Source: Syntrophaceae bacterium (GTDB lineage Bacteria > Desulfobacterota > DTXE01). From it: a stretch of 8,864 bases of DNA. Location of the stretch: assembly GCA_012962595.1 (NCBI GenBank), contig DTXE01000490.1, positions 1-8,864 of the forward strand. The letters run 5' to 3'. Below the pieces are notes generated by a model. It made no database searches and was not told where the DNA came from. It saw only the letters and a program-made list of their open reading frames with translations. Position numbers and translations under genes: made by a program. Below are positions 6,024 through 8,864 of the stretch, piece after piece; positions within the stretch are counted from its first letter, which is position 1; each line of letters opens with the position of its first letter.

Positions 6024-6710
6024 TTAATGCGCTTCCTCCAATGCTATCTGAAAGTAGATCATAGATAACATAAAAAAGATAAGTGCCTGAACAAGGCAAA
6101 CGAATATTCCCAAAACATAAATGGGTAGAGTAGGTAAAAGATATTTACCCACATCCAGGTTTATAAACAGGAGCATCAGGAGTATCTCTTTGGACATGAT
6201 ATTTCCAAAAAGTCGGAATGTTAGAGATAATATTCGGGCCAGACGGCTTATTATCTCAATGGGAATCATTATGGGGGCAATGGCCATAATCGGTCCTGTA
6301 TAATGTTTAATGTATTTTAATCCATGCACCTTAAATCCCACCAGTTCTGCATATATAACTGCGCAAATGGCCATGGCGGCATTGGTATTTAGGTTAGCGG
6401 TGGCTGATGTACATCCCGGTACAAGTCCCAGGAGGTTCATTACAAGGATCACAATAAAAAGTGTGGCCAGAAAAGGGACATAGGGTCTTCCGTGTTCTCC
6501 CAGATTTTCAACTATGAAATCCTCAAGGGTGGAGATGACTACCTCTAAGAGGTTTTGCCCACCCCTAGGTATAAAACTTGGCTTCCTGGCAAATATCAAA
6601 CCCGCCACTATCAGGATTAGCATAGCCAGCCAAAAGTAACCTACGTTCACAGGAATATGGAGATGAAAGGGTCTTTCCAACACCTCCAACCAAAGAAAAC
6701 CGTGTTCCAT
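6024..6710 (-). CDS. atpB: F1Fo ATP synthase subunit a
   Basis: The stator membrane subunit that forms the two ion half-channels against the c ring. The 228-residue protein is entirely membrane-embedded with about five or six helices. The essential arginine is Arg166 in LSLTFRLFGN (161-170), equivalent to E. coli Arg210. Gln208 in the last helix (VQALIFF) matches E. coli Gln252. The N-terminal part shows the usual FIPRGGQNLLE (46-56) and an MNLLGLVPG stretch (91-99) before helix 3. AGGAGGT lies eight bases before ATG 6710, inside the last codons of atpI, and only 4 bp separate the two genes, so translation is probably coupled. atpE follows after 42 bp. Confidence 0.97.
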   Translation of the reverse strand: MEHGFLWLEVLERPFHLHIPVNVGYFWLAMLILIVAGLIFARKPSFIPRGGQNLLEVVISTLEDFIVENLGEHGRPYVPFLATLFIVILVMNLLGLVPGCTSATANLNTNAAMAICAVIYAELVGFKVHGLKYIKHYTGPIMAIAPIMIPIEIISRLARILSLTFRLFGNIMSKEILLMLLFINLDVGKYLLPTLPIYVLGIFVCLVQALIFFMLSMIYFQIALEEAH

Positions 6711-6714
6711 ATAG

Positions 6715-7095
6715 CTATACCTCCTGTCTAAGAAGAATTTTTGCTAACTCGTTAAATGCCATAACCATTAAATTAATTACTACTATTGAAAGCCCAACCA
6801 GCAGACCAAGGACATCCACATAATGTCTAGAAATCAATATGTAAATAACTAAGCCTATAGCAAACAGCCTTAAATAGTATTTTATAAAAAGGGCCTTGCC
6901 TCTTGACTGACGTGAGGGATCAAGCAATTTTTCCAGGATTTTTTGGAGTGAATGAAAACCCAGGTTAACGATAAGCCCTCCGGCCAGGACACCCAGTGAG
7001 AAGGGTAAGGACATAAATATAAAACTAAAAGAACCAAGGATTAAAAGGAGAAACCAGTTTTTCACATGGAGTTTTTTTATAAGATCATCTTCCAT
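6715..7095 (-). CDS. atpI: ATP synthase subunit I (AtpI-type accessory membrane protein)
   Basis: A 126-residue protein with four hydrophobic segments, at roughly 13-31, 33-50, 68-86 and 92-113, and a basic loop after the second pair (DPSRQSRGKALFIKYY at about 59-74). Its size, topology and place directly before atpB fit the AtpI family, which helps assemble the c ring and has been linked to Mg2+ supply. AtpI proteins are poorly conserved, so the name rests as much on context as on sequence. The frame is open to ATG 7137, overlapping atpZ by 41 nt and lacking a usable Shine-Dalgarno site; ATG 7095, one base after the atpZ stop, is preferred as a stop-restart arrangement, although its own upstream site (AAAGATG) is weak. 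Confidence 0.82.
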   Translation of the reverse strand: MEDDLIKKLHVKNWFLLLILGSFSFIFMSLPFSLGVLAGGLIVNLGFHSLQKILEKLLDPSRQSRGKALFIKYYLRLFAIGLVIYILISRHYVDVLGLLVGLSIVVINLMVMAFNELAKILLRQEV

Positions 7096-7096
7096 A

Positions 7097-7333
7097 TCAC
7101 ATCTTTTTCTGAAATCGCTTACTGAGGATATAAACATTTCTGAAACCGGCTATCACTCCTATAACCAGAAAGAGGTAAAAAAACAACCTAGGTTTACCAA
7201 AGACCCATTTATCCAAGTAAAAACCGAATAGTGCACCAATGATTACTGAAAAGGCTAAAGCCAAACCTATAGTACTTGCATAGCCAAGCCATTCGTAGAG
7301 CTGCTTTATATACTGCTTTGTCTCCTCCTTCAC
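7097..7333 (-). CDS. atpZ: AtpZ-type ATP synthase accessory protein (Fo-linked membrane protein)
   Basis: A 78-residue protein with two membrane helices (about 17-41 and 50-68) joined by a short loop. It shows the AtpZ signature: small residues in helix 1, then FGFYLDKWVFGKP (36-48) and GVIAGFRNVY (59-68). In bacilli AtpZ works with AtpI in divalent-cation movement and ATP synthase assembly. The open frame reaches a TTG at 7378, but that site has no ribosome-binding sequence. GTG at 7333 is preceded by GGGAGG with a 9-nt spacer and yields KEETKQYIKQLYEWLGYAS, a normal AtpZ N-terminus. It is 75 bp below hemL and its stop is one base from the atpI start. Confidence 0.87.
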   Translation of the reverse strand: MKEETKQYIKQLYEWLGYASTIGLALAFSVIIGALFGFYLDKWVFGKPRLFFYLFLVIGVIAGFRNVYILSKRFQKKM

Positions 7334-7342
7334 GGAAAAAGA

Positions 7343-7348
7343 CCTCCC
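7343..7348 (-). promoter_or_regulatory. Shine-Dalgarno site deciding the atpZ GTG start
   Basis: GGGAGG on the minus strand (7348 to 7343) is nine bases before GTG 7333. No comparable site precedes the TTG at 7378, so the GTG is the better start. Confidence 0.7.
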
Positions 7349-7408
7349 TTCGCTAACACAAAACTTTTTGAAAGTCAATAATTTTTATTTTCCAGAGCGG
7401 GATTTTTT

Positions 7409-8686
7409 TCAGAGCACCTTAAACGCCTCATGGGCGGCTTTCACTGTATTTTCCAGATCTTCCTCACTATGGGCCAAAGAGATAAAGGAGGCCTCAAATT
7501 GGGAAGGGGGCCAGTAGATTCCTTGCTTAAGCATCTCTCTGAAATATTTAGAAAACATATGGGTATCACAGGCCTTGGCGGTATTAAAGTCGGTTACCTC
7601 CCCATTGATAAAGAATAATGTGCCCATGGAGCCTACATGGGCAACATATGCCGGGATATTAGTCTTTTTGACTATGTTTTTCAATTCATTCCATAGAAAT
7701 TGGGAGCGTTTTTCTAAAGTCTCATAGGTGCCGTTCTTACTCAATATCTTCAGGGTCTCTATGCCGGCGGCCATGGCCAAAGGATTTCCAGAAAGGGTTC
7801 CTGCCTGGTAGACATTCCCCTGGGGGGCTATGTGTCTCATAATCTCACTTCTCCCGCCATAGGCCCCCACCGGTAACCCTCCGCCAATGATCTTGCCTAA
7901 ACAGGTGAGGTCTGGCTTCACATCATAAAACTTTTGGGCCCCTCCATATGAAATTCTAAAGCCGGTTATTACCTCATCAAAGATTAGAAGAATACCTTCT
8001 TTATGTGTAAGTGCCCTAAGCTCTTCTAGAAATCCTTCCTTGGGGGGTACTACCCCCATATTGCCTGCGATGGGCTCTACAATGATACAGGCGATGTCCC
8101 TACCTTCCCTCTCAATAACTTCCTTTACTGCCTTTATATTATTATAAGGAAGAGAAAGGGTGTGTTTTACCAAGTCACCAGGGACTCCAGGACTTCCGGG
8201 TATCCCCAGTGTGGCAAGCCCTGATCCCCCCTTCACTAGCAGCAAATCTCCGTGTCCGTGATAACAGCCATCAAACTTAATAACCTTGTCCCTCCCGGTG
8301 TATGCTCTGGCCAGTCTTATAGCACTCATGGTGGCTTCTGTTCCAGAATTGACCATTCGAACCATCTCCAGAGAGGGAATAGCATCCATCAAAAGCCTTG
8401 CTAGCTCTAACTCCAATGCTGTAGGTGCCCCGAAACTGGTTCCTTTCTTTAGTGTTTTTTTAAGGGCCTTAACCACTCTAGGATGAGAATGTCCTAGAAT
8501 CAGAGGTCCCCATGATCCTACATAATCAATGTATGCATTCCCATCTACATCATAAATCTTGGAGCCCTCACCCTTTTCAATGAAGAGAGGGGTCATTCCC
8601 ACAGATTTCCAGGCCCTGACAGGGCTATTAACACCACCAGGGATATATCTCTGAGCCTGCTCAAAGAGTTCTTTGGATCTACTCAT
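7409..8686 (-). CDS. hemL: Glutamate-1-semialdehyde 2,1-aminomutase
   Basis: A PLP-dependent class III aminotransferase-fold enzyme in the cytoplasm that moves the amino group of glutamate-1-semialdehyde to give 5-aminolevulinate, the C5-route entry to haem, sirohaem and corrinoids. The 425-residue length is typical. Visible features are the N-terminal [11 protein letters not shown] (16-26), [15 protein letters not shown] (113-127), CYHGHGD (141-147), the mobile loop rich in Gly/Pro at 153-170, the cofactor aspartate Asp237 in [10 protein letters not shown], and the Schiff-base lysine Lys265 in [20 protein letters not shown] (295-305) completes the site. ATG 8686 has AAAGGA six bases upstream. 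It is first in a probable operon with atpZ-atpI-atpB-atpE. No hemA is in the window, so its partner glutamyl-tRNA reductase must lie elsewhere. Confidence 0.97.
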   Translation of the reverse strand: MSRSKELFEQAQRYIPGGVNSPVRAWKSVGMTPLFIEKGEGSKIYDVDGNAYIDYVGSWGPLILGHSHPRVVKALKKTLKKGTSFGAPTALELELARLLMDAIPSLEMVRMVNSGTEATMSAIRLARAYTGRDKVIKFDGCYHGHGDLLLVKGGSGLATLGIPGSPGVPGDLVKHTLSLPYNNIKAVKEVIEREGRDIACIIVEPIAGNMGVVPPKEGFLEELRALTHKEGILLIFDEVITGFRISYGGAQKFYDVKPDLTCLGKIIGGGLPVGAYGGRSEIMRHIAPQGNVYQAGTLSGNPLAMAAGIETLKILSKNGTYETLEKRSQFLWNELKNIVKKTNIPAYVAHVGSMGTLFFINGEVTDFNTAKACDTHMFSKYFREMLKQGIYWPPSQFEASFISLAHSEEDLENTVKAAHEAFKVL

Positions 8687-8734
8687 GGGTAGTCCTTTTT
8701 ATTATTTGGCATATTATTGCCATAGCTTTGTCCT

Positions 8735-8762
8735 TTTATACTCTTTTTCGATTGGTTCTTAA
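8735..8762 (-). promoter_or_regulatory. Candidate promoter of the hemL-atp operon
   Basis: On the minus strand -35 TTAAGA (8762-8757), a 16-bp spacer and -10 TATAAA (8740-8735) would start transcription near 8728, about 40 nt before hemL. The -35 matches consensus at four of six bases. The area is AT-rich, so chance matches are likely. Confidence 0.4.
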
Positions 8763-8765
8763 ATG

Positions 8766-8775
8766 AGTTTAAACT
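8766..8775. repeat. 10-bp perfect palindrome upstream of the candidate hemL promoter
   Basis: AGTTTAAACT is a perfect palindrome just upstream of the candidate -35 box. It may be an operator or chance. Confidence 0.25.
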
Positions 8776-8843
8776 ATCTCTATATTCTTATTATTAGATA
8801 CTTCTTTGTCATGCTAACACTGCTTCTACTGACAGGCTTATGG

Positions 8844-8858
8844 ATGTTCATAGAACAT
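8844..8858. repeat. Perfect inverted repeat at the right edge
   Basis: ATGTTC (8844-8849) and GAACAT (8853-8858) are perfect inverted arms around ATA. The span 8687-8864 has no coding region that I can support. This 15-bp symmetric site could be an operator for hemL or for a gene beyond the edge. Confidence 0.4.
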
Positions 8859-8864
8859 ACAACA

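Noticed and set aside
7334..7408. Promoter or terminator between hemL and atpZ
   Set aside because: TTGACT (7378-7373) is a fair -35, but 17 bp further only TAGCGA is found, and no stem-loop with a T-run is present. Cotranscription is simpler.
1..8864. CRISPR array, tRNA, rRNA, insertion sequence or phage attachment site
   Set aside because: No spaced repeats, cloverleaf-like stretch, transposase motif or terminal inverted repeats with target duplications were seen on either strand by eye.

Overview
The window looks like core chromosome from a moderately AT-rich, probably anaerobic bacterium of the Desulfobacterota (former Deltaproteobacteria) type. Three observations point that way. The membrane genes of the ATP synthase (a and c) sit in a small cluster with atpZ and atpI but without the b, delta, alpha, gamma, beta and epsilon genes. 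The c subunit carries a signal-peptide-like leader. PurQ is of the long, stand-alone kind. The taxonomic placement is inference from gene content; no marker gene such as rRNA is present.

Layout, left to right. Positions 1-292 hold the possible end of an unrecognised plus-strand gene, then an AT-rich spacer with two inverted repeats. Next comes a full-length comEC (+, 293-2764), convergent with a minus-strand block: uspA (2777-3235, with its own strong promoter), a small FmdB-type zinc-ribbon gene (3327-3494) and purQ (3512-4339), the last two spaced as an operon. purQ and pdxA (+, 4549-5556) are divergent; the 209 bp between them contain two good, oppositely directed sigma70-type promoters and a tandem 10-bp-spaced direct repeat. 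pdxA meets the next minus-strand operon at a stem-loop likely to serve as a terminator. That operon, read right to left, is hemL - atpZ - atpI - atpB - atpE (8686 to 5604). The last 178 bp hold a candidate hemL promoter and a perfect palindrome at the edge.

How the genes relate. AtpB and AtpE form the ion channel and rotor of the F1Fo ATP synthase, and AtpZ and AtpI are its membrane accessory or assembly proteins. HemL starts tetrapyrrole synthesis by the C5 route and needs PLP, whose synthesis involves PdxA. PurQ supplies the ammonia for the fourth step of purine synthesis. ComEC is the DNA-uptake channel. This is mostly housekeeping content; I see no mobile element, CRISPR array, toxin-antitoxin pair, defence system or RNA gene.

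Several starts were moved inward from the longest open frame because promoters or Shine-Dalgarno sites demand it: uspA 3235, fmdB 3494, pdxA 4549, atpI 7095 and atpZ 7333 (GTG). purQ uses TTG. The observations most worth checking are the unusual helix 1 and ion-binding site of the c subunit, the purQ/pdxA divergent control region, and a perfect 12-bp in-frame duplication in pdxA. I found no clear candidate for a wholly new system.
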